Source of the DNA: an uncultured Pontibacter sp.
GTDB lineage: Bacteria; Bacteroidota; Bacteroidia; Cytophagales; Hymenobacteraceae
Direction of reading: 5' to 3'
NCBI RefSeq assembly: GCF_947499215.1
Contig: NZ_CANMNI010000001.1
Span: forward strand, 434,001-498,000
DNA length: 64,000 bases
Shown here: one piece after another, positions 1 through 9,290 of the stretch
Layout: the number at the start of each line of letters is the position of its first letter
Position numbering within the stretch: the first letter of the stretch is position 1
Translations under genes and position numbers: made by a program
Notes under the pieces: generated by a model
What the model saw: the letters and a program-made list of their open reading frames with translations, nothing else
The model's database searches: none
Told to the model about the DNA's origin: nothing

Positions 1-166
1 CGTAGGTGCTTACAGATTTAGAATAAAATCTTACAAAAAACGACAGAAAGCCAAAGATCTACTCTAAAACGCACCTCGGTCCCGATATGATTCATTTCTT
101 GCACAACTAAATATTCATGCAATAGCGTATAGCACTATAGAAAGATATGACAACAGGAAGAACACG

Positions 167-625
167 ATGAAAAATAACGAACAGGAAATACAGGGACGCG
201 TGCGGGAAAGTACACCGGACAGTCTGAATGAGCGGGTTGATAGTTCTATTCGACAGAGCATAGCCCGCTACAAAGGGCGCAGCAAAGAAGAAATATCCGA
301 GCGTATACGAGAACTTGATCAGGAATGGAGCGTGGAGCGCACATTGCAGGTCAATGCTGCCACACTGGCACTTTCAGGCACACTTTTGGGTGCATTTGTC
401 AACAAACGCTGGTTTTTGATGCCGGGTATTGTCACGACTTTCCTGCTGCAGCACGGCATACAAGGTTGGTGCCCTCCCCTGCCCATCATGCGTGGACTAG
501 GTATTCGCAGCCGCCGCGAAATAGACGAAGAGCGCTATGCCCTCAAAGCACTGCGAGGCGACTTTGATGACATATCCCCTAAAAGCTCACCAACGCAGAT
601 CTTGGATACGGTGCGAACTACGTAA
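167..625 (+). CDS. DUF2892/YgaP-like membrane protein
   Basis: Predicted small inner-membrane protein of 152 residues. Residues 1-60 are charged and probably helical. Residues about 65-102 form a hydrophobic hairpin with a glycine-rich first helix (ALSGTLLGAF) and the short motif WCPPLPIMRGLG, which resembles the C-P-x-x-x-LG signature ending DUF2892 membrane modules such as the tail of rhodanese YgaP. A charged tail follows. It sits 78 nt upstream of the heme A synthase gene on the same strand. The specific function is unknown; the family assignment rests on the motif and hairpin only. Confidence 0.6.
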   Translation: MKNNEQEIQGRVRESTPDSLNERVDSSIRQSIARYKGRSKEEISERIRELDQEWSVERTLQVNAATLALSGTLLGAFVNKRWFLMPGIVTTFLLQHGIQGWCPPLPIMRGLGIRSRREIDEERYALKALRGDFDDISPKSSPTQILDTVRTT

Positions 626-702
626 GTACTTATTTTTCAGAAAAGTGATATTTATCATCTTATGACAGGCCAAAAACATGGATATTTGTCTTTTCCCATG
701 TT

Positions 703-1785
703 ATGCTTACTAAACCTGTCTCAATACCTGTAGTTCTCTGGCTCATCAGTGGCATTGTGCTGGTCGTGGCTATGGTCATCATTGGGGGCATCACCCGCCT
801 GACCGGTTCCGGCCTCTCTATTACCGAATGGAACCTCATTTCAGGTACGCTGCCCCCGCTTTCAGAAGCCGAGTGGCTTGTCATGTTTGAGAAGTACAAA
901 CAGTTTCCAGAATACCAGAAGCTGAACTTCGGCATGGATCTCTCCGGCTTCAAGCAGATCTTTATGTGGGAGTACCTGCATCGCCTGCTGGGCCGCTTCA
1001 TTGGCATCGTCTTCATTATACCTTTCCTTTATTTTCTGTACCGCAAAATGCTGGCGCCTTGGCTGGTCAAGCGTCTCATTTTTATCCTATTGCTAGGTAT
1101 GGCACAGGGCGTAATGGGATGGGTGATGGTGATGAGCGGTCTTAGCGAAATGCCGCACGTAAGCCACTACCGACTGGCCGCGCACCTTTCGCTGGCCCTG
1201 CTGCTGGTGGGGGTTATCCTCTGGACGGTGGCGGATTTGTTGGCTCCTGCCCATGGCAGTTCAAAAGCCAAGCGCCCCGCTTATACCCTGTCTTGGCTGG
1301 TATTGGGCGCTATCATGCTGCAGATTGTGCTGGGAGCTTTTGTTGCTGGCTTAAAATCGGGTTTTTCTTACAATACGTGGCCGCTAATGCAGGGAGAAGT
1401 CTTCCCTAGTAACCTGAGCGACTCGCTTCCAATTAGTGACCTATTTAACAATGGAGTGGCAGTGCAGTTTATGCATCGCTGGTTCGCCTTTGTGGCCTTT
1501 GCCGGCATCGTACTCCTTTGGTATAAGGTCAGACAGCGGGTGCGGAACTTGAGTGCGCAAAGAATTGTCAATCTGCTCTTACTGACAGGTATAGCGCAGG
1601 TGCTGCTGGGTATATTTACGTTGGTACTTGCCGTTCCGCTCAGTCTAGGGGTACTGCATCAGTTAGTAGCTGTTTTACTCTTTGGGTTAGCCGTACTGGC
1701 AGTGCATTTCTTACGCCAGCCGGCATCTGTAACATCAGCTGAAAAGGATAGACTGGTAAAGTCTCCTCCCTATCAGCACGTTTAA
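703..1785 (+). CDS. ctaA: Heme A synthase, COX15/CtaA family
   Basis: Integral membrane protein that converts heme O to heme A for aa3-type cytochrome oxidase. The 360 residues hold about eight membrane helices in two homologous halves. Each half carries the conserved histidine pairs: HRLLGR near residue 91 and HYRLAAH near 148 in the first half, HRWFAF near 252 and LHQLVA near 312 in the second. The N-terminal motif GGITRLTGSGLSI is typical of the family, and the length fits type 2 enzymes. A possible -7 element, GATATTTG, lies at 681-688, just ahead of the chosen ATG. No oxidase subunit genes are in the window. Confidence 0.93.
   Translation: MLTKPVSIPVVLWLISGIVLVVAMVIIGGITRLTGSGLSITEWNLISGTLPPLSEAEWLVMFEKYKQFPEYQKLNFGMDLSGFKQIFMWEYLHRLLGRFIGIVFIIPFLYFLYRKMLAPWLVKRLIFILLLGMAQGVMGWVMVMSGLSEMPHVSHYRLAAHLSLALLLVGVILWTVADLLAPAHGSSKAKRPAYTLSWLVLGAIMLQIVLGAFVAGLKSGFSYNTWPLMQGEVFPSNLSDSLPISDLFNNGVAVQFMHRWFAFVAFAGIVLLWYKVRQRVRNLSAQRIVNLLLLTGIAQVLLGIFTLVLAVPLSLGVLHQLVAVLLFGLAVLAVHFLRQPASVTSAEKDRLVKSPPYQHV
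1586..1593 (+). repeat. Over-represented octamer CAGGTATA (first of many)
   Basis: Example of a word found on both strands across the window. Other copies are at 2829, 9716, 13610, 14154, 14174 and 15199, and the reverse complement TATACCTG is at 14466. It occurs inside genes in several frames as well as in spacers. Confidence 0.6.
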
Positions 1786-1813
1786 ATCAAAAGTACCCCA
1801 GTTTATTTCCATT

Positions 1814-3049
1814 ATGCAAAATACAAAGCACCTAAAGGCTCCGTACACAAAAAACGAAGCCGATCGCATCTACGACTTGCTGTATTATGACTTGAATTTC
1901 AGCAGTCTTGAAAATGAATTTAAAGACCTTTCTACACTGGCCGCTTCTGTGGCCGGCACTGAGGTTTCCCTGCTCAATCTCATCGATATCTATACACAGT
2001 GGACCGTTGCCGGGCACGGGTTGCCAACGATGCTGACACCCCGCGAAAATACTGTTTGCCAATACACCATACTGGAGTCGGACCATCTGGAGGTAAAAGA
2101 CATGCAGCAGGACGAACGCTTCAAAGACTTGGCCGGCATCAAGGACGGTCCCATGCTGCGCTATTATTTCGGTGTCCCGCTCCGTACGCCGAACGGCCAT
2201 AACATCGGTTCACTCTGTGTGCTTGACAGTGGGGAGATTACCCTGTCGGCAGAAAAAGTGCAAGTCCTTAAAACAATAGCAGCTGAGATTGTAAATCGAC
2301 TGAACAGATTGAAAGAAATACATTCACTGCGTCGTGAATTGGCAGAAGCGCGGGCCGTAAACAGAAGAGTGGCCCATGATATCCGCGGGCCGATCGGAGG
2401 TATCGTGGGACTGGCCCAAGTGCTGATCCGAAAAGAGGGTAAAAGTAGTGCAGAGGAGGTTCTCCGGATGAGCCAGATGATCCAGAAAAGTGGCAATTCG
2501 CTACTGGGGCTGGCCGAGGAGATCATGCGGGGTGAGCAAGGTCTGATAAGCGAACCCTCTCCTGAGGATGGCATCACGCTGCAAGGACTTAAAGCTAAGC
2601 TGGAAGAAATTTTTCAGCCGCAGGCTACTGACAAGGCGGTTGGCTTTGAAGTGAGCATCAATGAAATGCTCAGCACGATCACCTTTTCAAAAAACAAGCT
2701 GCTTCAGATCATTGTTAACTTAGTGACGAATGCGCTGAAGTTTACGCCTCCACTAGGTGAGGTAACTGTCAAACTGGACCTGACCTTGTCTCAAAATCAC
2801 CGCATACTCAGCGTTCAGGTGCAGGACACAGGTATAGGCCTAAGCCCGGATCAGGTGGAGGCGATCATGAAAGGCCGAGCTTTGAGCACTTCGGGCACAA
2901 GTGGAGAGCTGGGCTACGGAATGGGTTTACAATTGGTGCAGCACCTGCTTGCAGGTCTGCAGGGGAAGCTCCTAGTGGAAAGCACACCCGGATTAGGATC
3001 CACTTTCGAACTACAAATCCCGATTGGTACTGTGGCACATTTAGAGTAG
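1814..3049 (+). CDS. GAF-domain sensor histidine kinase
   Basis: Soluble histidine kinase of 411 residues with no membrane helix. The GAF domain spans about 30-165 (FGVPLRTPNGHNIGSLCVLD is typical of redox or phytochrome-like GAFs). The dimerisation/phosphoacceptor helix near residue 190 has the H-box HDIRGPIGGIVG with H as the likely phosphorylated residue. The ATPase domain follows, with an N-box (IIVNLVTNALKF), G1 (DTGIGLS) and G2 (GYGMGLQL). No response regulator is adjacent, so its partner is unknown. It begins 28 nt after ctaA and may be co-transcribed. It converges with the PorP/SprF gene, only 3 nt away. Confidence 0.9.
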   Translation: MQNTKHLKAPYTKNEADRIYDLLYYDLNFSSLENEFKDLSTLAASVAGTEVSLLNLIDIYTQWTVAGHGLPTMLTPRENTVCQYTILESDHLEVKDMQQDERFKDLAGIKDGPMLRYYFGVPLRTPNGHNIGSLCVLDSGEITLSAEKVQVLKTIAAEIVNRLNRLKEIHSLRRELAEARAVNRRVAHDIRGPIGGIVGLAQVLIRKEGKSSAEEVLRMSQMIQKSGNSLLGLAEEIMRGEQGLISEPSPEDGITLQGLKAKLEEIFQPQATDKAVGFEVSINEMLSTITFSKNKLLQIIVNLVTNALKFTPPLGEVTVKLDLTLSQNHRILSVQVQDTGIGLSPDQVEAIMKGRALSTSGTSGELGYGMGLQLVQHLLAGLQGKLLVESTPGLGSTFELQIPIGTVAHLE

Positions 3050-3052
3050 GCG

Positions 3053-4048
3053 TTACCAGAACATGACCCCACGCCCGGCAGTGCGCTCTGTTCCAAGGTT
3101 GCGCAAGGTATAGGCAAGCCCAATTTCGTTTGTAGACCGGCTGATCGAGCGGGCTTCTTGTATAGGGCTTTCATAGGCGTAGGTCATGCGGAATTGACCG
3201 TAGTGCAAGCCGGCTGCCACATGAAAGGCTTGGTCGTTGCGATAGCCCCCTCCGACCCAAAGAAGCTCATCGTACACCAGTTTTACCTGACCTTCTGCGG
3301 CGCCTTTCAGCTGTTCGTCGTATTGGTAAAGGCCGTTGAGAATAAGTCCAAAACGGTCTGCCAAAGCGGTACGAAAGCCGGCCTGTGCAATGTGCTTGCG
3401 GGTATACACGTCTTTCATAAAATTGTCATCGCTACTCATAAAATGACCTTTGGTAATGTCCTGCATGGCGTAGCCGAGGTAGTAATTAGCAGAGGCCAGC
3501 GCGAAACCTAAGTTCAGGTCAAATTTGCTCATGCTGTTCTGGTCACCCAGTACGTGCTGGTAACGGGGGTCGCCGTTGTTGTCCACCACCAGACTGTTGC
3601 CGTCGAGCCTGAAATTGTTATAGGTAAGGGAGGTTCCGAATCGCAAAGTAAGCGACTCCGAAAGCCGCACACCAGTACCGTAGTTCAGTCCCAGTTGCGT
3701 CTCTCTCGTTGGACCGAAGCGCTCCTGTAGTGCGATGAGGCCAAAGGCATGCTGTGCGCCCATATACCCGGTACGCGAGTCGCGGTATTGGTAGTGGCGG
3801 GTGCGGTCTGCTGACTTATCCAAATCCGCTAAATCCAACTCACCCGAGAAGAAAAGCGTTTTGGGGGCATCCTCAAAACCAGTCCACTGGTTACGGTAAA
3901 AGGTACGGAGCATAGAGCCTTCGTAGCCAGTGAGAGAAGGATTGTAGAAATGCTGATATGCTGAGAAATTGCTGATATACTTGCGGTTCTGCGCCTGCAG
4001 TCCCGAAATAGTCAATAGAAATATAGCTGTTAAAAATAATCTGTTCAT
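3053..4048 (-). CDS. Type IX secretion PorP/SprF family membrane protein
   Basis: Outer-membrane beta-barrel protein of 331 residues with an N-terminal signal peptide (cleavage likely after LQAQ). The family signature near the mature N-terminus is visible: FSAYQHFYNPSLTGYEGS, followed by FYRNQWTGFEDAPKT. PorP/SprF proteins are commonly encoded beside large proteins with gliding-motility-type (type B) C-terminal domains and help display them on the surface. That is the arrangement here: the gene starts 6 nt after the end of the large surface protein, in the same orientation, so the two form an operon. The last strands end with a terminal aromatic residue (VMFW), as is usual for barrels. Confidence 0.9.
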   Translation of the reverse strand: MNRLFLTAIFLLTISGLQAQNRKYISNFSAYQHFYNPSLTGYEGSMLRTFYRNQWTGFEDAPKTLFFSGELDLADLDKSADRTRHYQYRDSRTGYMGAQHAFGLIALQERFGPTRETQLGLNYGTGVRLSESLTLRFGTSLTYNNFRLDGNSLVVDNNGDPRYQHVLGDQNSMSKFDLNLGFALASANYYLGYAMQDITKGHFMSSDDNFMKDVYTRKHIAQAGFRTALADRFGLILNGLYQYDEQLKGAAEGQVKLVYDELLWVGGGYRNDQAFHVAAGLHYGQFRMTYAYESPIQEARSISRSTNEIGLAYTLRNLGTERTAGRGVMFW

Positions 4049-4054
4049 GTAAGC

Positions 4055-7000
4055 TTACTTTAATACTGTTAACACACCCTTCTGCACAAGATTAATATCC
4101 TTCACCTCGATGATGTAGAAATAAGAACCCTCCTTTACCTGTCCGTCCTGACTACGGCCGTCCCAGCCCTGCTCCGGATTGGTGGTATGGAACAGTCTTC
4201 TGCCCGCTCGGTCAAACACCTGAATACTGATCTCGTCATAAAACTTAAGCTCAGGCACCGACCATGTATCATTAATACCGTCGTTGTCCGGTGAGAAGGC
4301 GTTTACAAATTTGATCGGATTAGCCGGTTGGTATACCTCCTTATTCAGGGTAAAAGTCTGCTCAAAACTGTTCTGGTAAGGATCAGTGGTACGCACCCGT
4401 ATGTTGAAGTTGCGAATCCCCGACAGTCCGGTATTCGACTTCAGGTACAGCTTGTCATCCCTGAGTTCGAAGTAAGAGTTATGGTTATCACCTTGTCCGC
4501 TCACCAACTCATAGGTATGGGTTTGGTCGTCCGGATCGGTGGTGCTGAATGTCAGCAGCTCTTCAATGGGACTCGCATCGGGTTTAAAGGAGTTCTGACT
4601 GATCGCAATGGCGGTCGGCGGACGGTTCGGTTCCACGGTAACCGTGATACTGGCCATGCGATTGTCTTGGTTGGTGGTGTTTGGTTTCAATACCAGTTCA
4701 CCCTGCAAAGTATAGGTACCCGCTTCCAGCCCGTTGTAATTGCCCGCCTGCCAGTTGATATCCAGCTCATCTGATTCACCATTGGTATAGCTCACCCCAA
4801 CCTGTGTCGGCAAAGGCAAGTCTTCGAAACTTGTTCTGAAAGGCACACTGATCGCCGCAAGGCTACCCACAGTCACTATATTCTTTGTCATTTTCACTAC
4901 CTGCGCCGTGGCATCCGCGCCTCGGTTACCGGCCGCATCCACTTGATAGAAAGCCACTGTTAATGTTCCGTCATGCAGACCGGACAGGTCGAGCTTATCT
5001 AAAGTGAATGAAGTGGCCGTTGTATTCGCAGTGCCTGTTACATCCGTGCCGCCTTTGTCGCTGCTGATGGTGTAGAAATAAGTGGCATTCTGCTCCGCCC
5101 CTTTCACGCTGAAAGAGACATTCTGCTGGTTGCTGTGATCTACCTTGTCTGTTCCGAAAGCTACGGTATAACCAGACGGAGCACTGCCATCATAATTGAT
5201 GCGCAAAGAATTAGAGGCTGTATTTGGGTTACCCGCCGCATCCTGTACCTTGCCGGCTGTCATGCGAACGGTTACCTCTCCGTCGGCTGATGGTTTGATC
5301 ACGGCGCTGTATGCTTGATTGCCTGTTTTCTTAAAATCGCTGGCAGTTCCGTTGCCTATTGTCAGATCAGCCACCGCAAAGCCTTCCACTTCTTCACTAA
5401 AGTTGACTGTAACGGTAAAGGACTGATTGGTCAGCTCAGGCGCGTCCGTACTTAACGTTACAGTCGGCGGCGTGGCATCGTACTGGCGCTTGAGTACATT
5501 TGAAGCTGTGTTACCGTTTCCGGCCAAATCTTCTACTTTGTCAGCTGCTAACTGCAAGCTTACTTCTCCAGCTTTTTCTGGAGTAAGCAACACGGTATAC
5601 GTGGTGTTGTCCGTTTTCTGCAGATTGCTCAGTTTGCCATTGGTTGCGGTAAAAGAGCTTAGCGCAAGTCCGGTAACCGGCTCACTGAAAGTTATCGTAA
5701 CAGGTATAGCGGCATTGGTTAGTTCGCCAGCCGTGGTGGCTAACGTAACCGTAGGAGGAGCCACATCATAAAGGCGCTTCAGTTCGGAGGAAGCTTCGTT
5801 GCCGTTCCCGGTTTCGTCTGTAGTTTTGTTAGCCGCCACGCTTACCACTACCTCGCCATCTGCTGTGGGTGTAATAGTGGCAGTATACACCCTCGCACTC
5901 TCCGCTTTAAAGTTGCCTGCTGTGCCATTTTTCACACTAATGTCAGCAGCTGCAAAGCCCGTTACAGCTTTATCAAAGGTAAACTTCACAGTAAATGGTG
6001 CTTTCACTAGCTGAGGGGCATCAGAGCTAAGCGTGACTTTCGGGCGCTTCAGGTCATAGGCGATCTCCAGCTTATTGGAAGCCGTGTTGCCGTTGCCGGC
6101 CAGATCCGTTGATTTGTTTGCTGCCAAACTGATGGCCGCAGTGCCCTGCCCGTTGGCCGGTGGCGTGATGGTGGCGGTATAGGTCGATTTATTGACTGCC
6201 TTGAAATCACTCAAGGCCCCTCCGGAAACGGTGATATCGCCAGCAGCGAGACCGTATACTTCTTCTGTAAACTTAAGCTGTGCCTGAAAGGCCTCTTTCA
6301 CCGGTGCTTCAGCTTGTGTGCTGATGGCAACATCTGGTTTAGTAAGCTCAATGGTTACAGCAAAGGAATTGCTGACCTTACTCATATTGCCCACAATATC
6401 CGTGGCGGTGGCAGTGAAGCGGTAGACGCCTGCTGGAAGAGCCGTGCCTTCGTAGTTGAATACCCAATCACCACTGTTGTTAGCGGTTACCTTGCCCAAT
6501 TCACCCCGTTCGGCTTCACTCACGGTCACCTCAACCCCGGCTTGTGCTTTACCTGAAATGCGAAGGGTGTTGTCAGATGTTACCTGATCGTCATCTCTAG
6601 GTCCGCGATCTTCTGTTACACCGCTGAATACTGGGGGTGTTGGCGGCTCCGTGATAATGGTCCAGCTATAGGTAGCCGGTGTCGCATCTTTGCGGCCGCC
6701 GGCATCTACGGCACGCACCGCAATGGTATAGCGCCCGTCGGCCAGATTGCTCAGGGTATAAGGATTGCTGACAGCTTCAAAATCGCCTCCGTTCAGGCTC
6801 ACTTCAAAGTAAACAGGGCTCTTGTTACTGGCAAATTCAAATGTAGCCGATCTACTTTTTGATATTTCGTCGGGCTTTTTGGTGATGGTGGTTTCAGGGT
6901 TGTTAGAAGTTGTACTGGCCGGTTTCAAGAGAGGGTTGAGGGCCTTGAACCACTGATTGGCCATTTTCTGAAAACCTGTAGTATGTGGATGCACCAAGTC

Positions 7001-8071
7001 GTGCATGTCGCCTTGGTCAGCCGTGTACCAGAGCGAATACTTCAGTCCGGCCTCCCGCTCCATATCCACCACAATCACCCGGTCGCTTCGGGTGCGGATG
7101 CGGTTTTCAGCCATCGTTTTCACCCGCTGGTTAAAACGACTGGTCATTTCAGAGGTCCCGCGTGAATTGGCGTCTTCCAAACGATTGATGATCAATGCAA
7201 GTACAACGGTGACCTCTTTGCCAGCCCTAGCTTCGTAGGCATCTACTTCATCCAGTATGGACGCCATTTCCCCAATGGTTCTGTCGTCGTCTGAAAGACC
7301 GTAAAAGCCGCCGTTGGTACCCAAATGCAGTAGGATTACATCCGGATTATACTTATCCAGATAGGTGCCTGTACCGCGCGATACAGTTTCGCCTACCTGA
7401 TTGCGGTAGCTACTTGTGCGCAGCAGGTCGAGAATATCGTTGGTACGTGCGGCTGAAAAACCCGCATTGTGGTCATTGGCTAGGAAAGCACTGCCTGAAC
7501 GTTCACTGCCCACATAAGTGAAGCGGGCGTTTACACCCATCAACAGATCATACAGCTGTTTGCGGTAGGAGATGCGCTCGGAGTCAGGTCGGTTGTCACC
7601 TGATACGGTACCATGCGTGTTGGAGTCACCGAGCGGCATGATATTGAAGTTCTTGTTCTGCGCATGCGTGGTGGCGCTAACCGTACTGCTCCAGGGCGAG
7701 TCGCCGGAGTTGGTCACAGCCTTTACACGGTAGTAGTAAGTCTCGCCATAGCCCAGCCCGGTATCGCGGAAGGTATAGATCGTTTTGCCGCTGGTTAGGG
7801 CCACTGTGGCGTGATTCTGAAAACCGATATTTGGAAACAGCGAGCGTTCCACCACATATTGCGTGGCCCCTGTTACGGCATTCCACTGGATGGTAATGGC
7901 GCCCACCAAAGAAGGCTGTGCTTTAACAGCGGCGGGGGCTGAGGCAAAAAAGGCATAAGCACTTGGAACTGCTGCCCCTCTAAGACCTGAAAATGCCGAC
8001 ACACAAAAGAGTACTATAAAAAGTATAAGTCTCGCCTGCTCCCCATAGGCGAACGAGTAGATTTTATTCAT
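4055..8071 (-). CDS. Giant surface protein: FN3, SGNH hydrolase, Ig-like repeats, T9SS type B tail
   Basis: 1338-residue exported protein. Order of parts: signal/membrane segment (1-42); fibronectin type III-like domain (about 45-135); SGNH/GDSL hydrolase-like domain (about 140-375) with block I GDSNTHG, block III LGTNGG and block V HDLVHPHTTG; a second FN3-like domain; an Ig-like domain (490-575); four tandem Ig-like repeats of about 94 residues starting with variants of PPTVTLSTDAPELT and containing FSEEV; further Ig/cadherin-like domains; and a C-terminal gliding-motility type domain (FSPDNDGINDTW, then WDGRSQDG). That tail directs secretion and attachment by the type IX system. The downstream PorP/SprF gene is its likely partner. 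The substrate of the hydrolase is unknown (an ester or acetylated polysaccharide is plausible). Confidence 0.88.
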   Translation of the reverse strand: MNKIYSFAYGEQARLILFIVLFCVSAFSGLRGAAVPSAYAFFASAPAAVKAQPSLVGAITIQWNAVTGATQYVVERSLFPNIGFQNHATVALTSGKTIYTFRDTGLGYGETYYYRVKAVTNSGDSPWSSTVSATTHAQNKNFNIMPLGDSNTHGTVSGDNRPDSERISYRKQLYDLLMGVNARFTYVGSERSGSAFLANDHNAGFSAARTNDILDLLRTSSYRNQVGETVSRGTGTYLDKYNPDVILLHLGTNGGFYGLSDDDRTIGEMASILDEVDAYEARAGKEVTVVLALIINRLEDANSRGTSEMTSRFNQRVKTMAENRIRTRSDRVIVVDMEREAGLKYSLWYTADQGDMHDLVHPHTTGFQKMANQWFKALNPLLKPASTTSNNPETTITKKPDEISKSRSATFEFASNKSPVYFEVSLNGGDFEAVSNPYTLSNLADGRYTIAVRAVDAGGRKDATPATYSWTIITEPPTPPVFSGVTEDRGPRDDDQVTSDNTLRISGKAQAGVEVTVSEAERGELGKVTANNSGDWVFNYEGTALPAGVYRFTATATDIVGNMSKVSNSFAVTIELTKPDVAISTQAEAPVKEAFQAQLKFTEEVYGLAAGDITVSGGALSDFKAVNKSTYTATITPPANGQGTAAISLAANKSTDLAGNGNTASNKLEIAYDLKRPKVTLSSDAPQLVKAPFTVKFTFDKAVTGFAAADISVKNGTAGNFKAESARVYTATITPTADGEVVVSVAANKTTDETGNGNEASSELKRLYDVAPPTVTLATTAGELTNAAIPVTITFSEPVTGLALSSFTATNGKLSNLQKTDNTTYTVLLTPEKAGEVSLQLAADKVEDLAGNGNTASNVLKRQYDATPPTVTLSTDAPELTNQSFTVTVNFSEEVEGFAVADLTIGNGTASDFKKTGNQAYSAVIKPSADGEVTVRMTAGKVQDAAGNPNTASNSLRINYDGSAPSGYTVAFGTDKVDHSNQQNVSFSVKGAEQNATYFYTISSDKGGTDVTGTANTTATSFTLDKLDLSGLHDGTLTVAFYQVDAAGNRGADATAQVVKMTKNIVTVGSLAAISVPFRTSFEDLPLPTQVGVSYTNGESDELDINWQAGNYNGLEAGTYTLQGELVLKPNTTNQDNRMASITVTVEPNRPPTAIAISQNSFKPDASPIEELLTFSTTDPDDQTHTYELVSGQGDNHNSYFELRDDKLYLKSNTGLSGIRNFNIRVRTTDPYQNSFEQTFTLNKEVYQPANPIKFVNAFSPDNDGINDTWSVPELKFYDEISIQVFDRAGRRLFHTTNPEQGWDGRSQDGQVKEGSYFYIIEVKDINLVQKGVLTVLK

Positions 8072-8473
8072 ATAAACAAAAGAGTCGAATTAAAATACCT
8101 TGCAGAGCTAATGTTATGCAGGTTCACAGGGCTAAACGAAAATCTTTTTGACAGGTTGAGTATTTGGACCAGAATATATAGTCGGATAGATTTTAGCCTA
8201 TCAATTCAGCAATACATCCTACGAGAAAAAAGATGCTATTAAGTACCATCTGATGGTTGAAAATGATCTACAAATTCAACCCTGAATAGTTCATTTTCAA
8301 ATCATCAAACACGTACAACACTATAAAACAACAAAACTAGCATATGTGAATATGGACCTTATAGGTTATTATAGCGGCCAGATCAGACACTCGGTATTAC
8401 GTAGGGGTCAGGGTGTTGCTAAAGCGCCGGCTGCTGAATATGATGCGAACGATCACTAGCAAAGAGCGAACTT
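8072..8473. other. Divergent intergenic region, no gene
   Basis: AT-rich 402-bp spacer between the divergent surface-protein and PAP2 genes. No convincing open reading frame or RNA gene is seen. It must hold the promoters of both neighbours. A candidate minus-strand -7 element (TAGTTTTG, read on the minus strand) lies at 8332-8339, but without a clear upstream element. Confidence 0.5.
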
Positions 8474-9178
8474 ATGCAGCATTTTGCCCGAGAGATAGCT
8501 CACCTACTGGCACTACTTTCAGTTAAACTATTCTTGATTGGACTGTTTTTTCTGCTTAGTCTGTTCGTACTGTTTCATCTCATTCACGATGTTTTTGCAG
8601 ACGGCGACACTGGATTTGACCACATGATGTTTGCCCTCGCCGATCGCATTTCATCACCGGGCATGACACGCACTATGCGCATCATTTCTTTTCTAGGCTC
8701 ACCCCGTTACCTTATCATTGTGCCTGCCTTGTTGGTGCTGGTCTTTTCCTTTTACCGGGAAATGCGCTGGAACGGGCTTCGGGTTCTGATTATTTCCTTT
8801 ACCGCTTCCATGCTTAATCAGCTGCTGAAAAATTATTATGAGCGCCCAAGACCTGCTACGGCTTTTATGGAAATGTCCGGGTTCAGTTTCCCTAGTGGCC
8901 ATACCATGATTGGAGGCGTATTTCATGGACTACTCATTTATATCATCTGGACTACAGTTGGGAACAAGATTTGGCGCTGGGCCCTTTCGGTCTTTTTCAC
9001 ATTGGTGGTGGTGCTCGTTGGGCTAAGCCGTATTTATCTGAATGCACACTATGCGACGGATGTAGCTGCGGGCTATCTTATTGGATTGCTATGGCTAGTT
9101 CTTTCGCTGTATCTGCTTCGGCAAATTGAAAAAATATACGTAGCCAGATATAACCCCAGATTAAAACAACAGGGTTAG
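8474..9178 (+). CDS. PAP2-superfamily membrane phosphatase
   Basis: Membrane-bound acid phosphatase of 234 residues with about six membrane helices. The three catalytic blocks of the PAP2 family are present: KNYYERPRP (KxxxxxxRP, near residue 118), PSGHTM (near 140) and SRIYLNAHYATD (SRxxxxxHxxxD, near 193). Family members dephosphorylate lipid phosphates such as undecaprenyl pyrophosphate or phosphatidate; the substrate here cannot be told from sequence. The gene stands alone between a long spacer and the P-type ATPase 112 nt downstream. Confidence 0.9.
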   Translation: MQHFAREIAHLLALLSVKLFLIGLFFLLSLFVLFHLIHDVFADGDTGFDHMMFALADRISSPGMTRTMRIISFLGSPRYLIIVPALLVLVFSFYREMRWNGLRVLIISFTASMLNQLLKNYYERPRPATAFMEMSGFSFPSGHTMIGGVFHGLLIYIIWTTVGNKIWRWALSVFFTLVVVLVGLSRIYLNAHYATDVAAGYLIGLLWLVLSLYLLRQIEKIYVARYNPRLKQQG

Positions 9179-9290
9179 TAGCGCTGCTCTTCATTATATA
9201 CCTTGCAATAGTCTATAAGTATGCGCAAGCTTACCCTCTCCCCTATTTTTCTTAGCTTGTGTTTTCAATGTCAAGTAACGATAGAACGAC

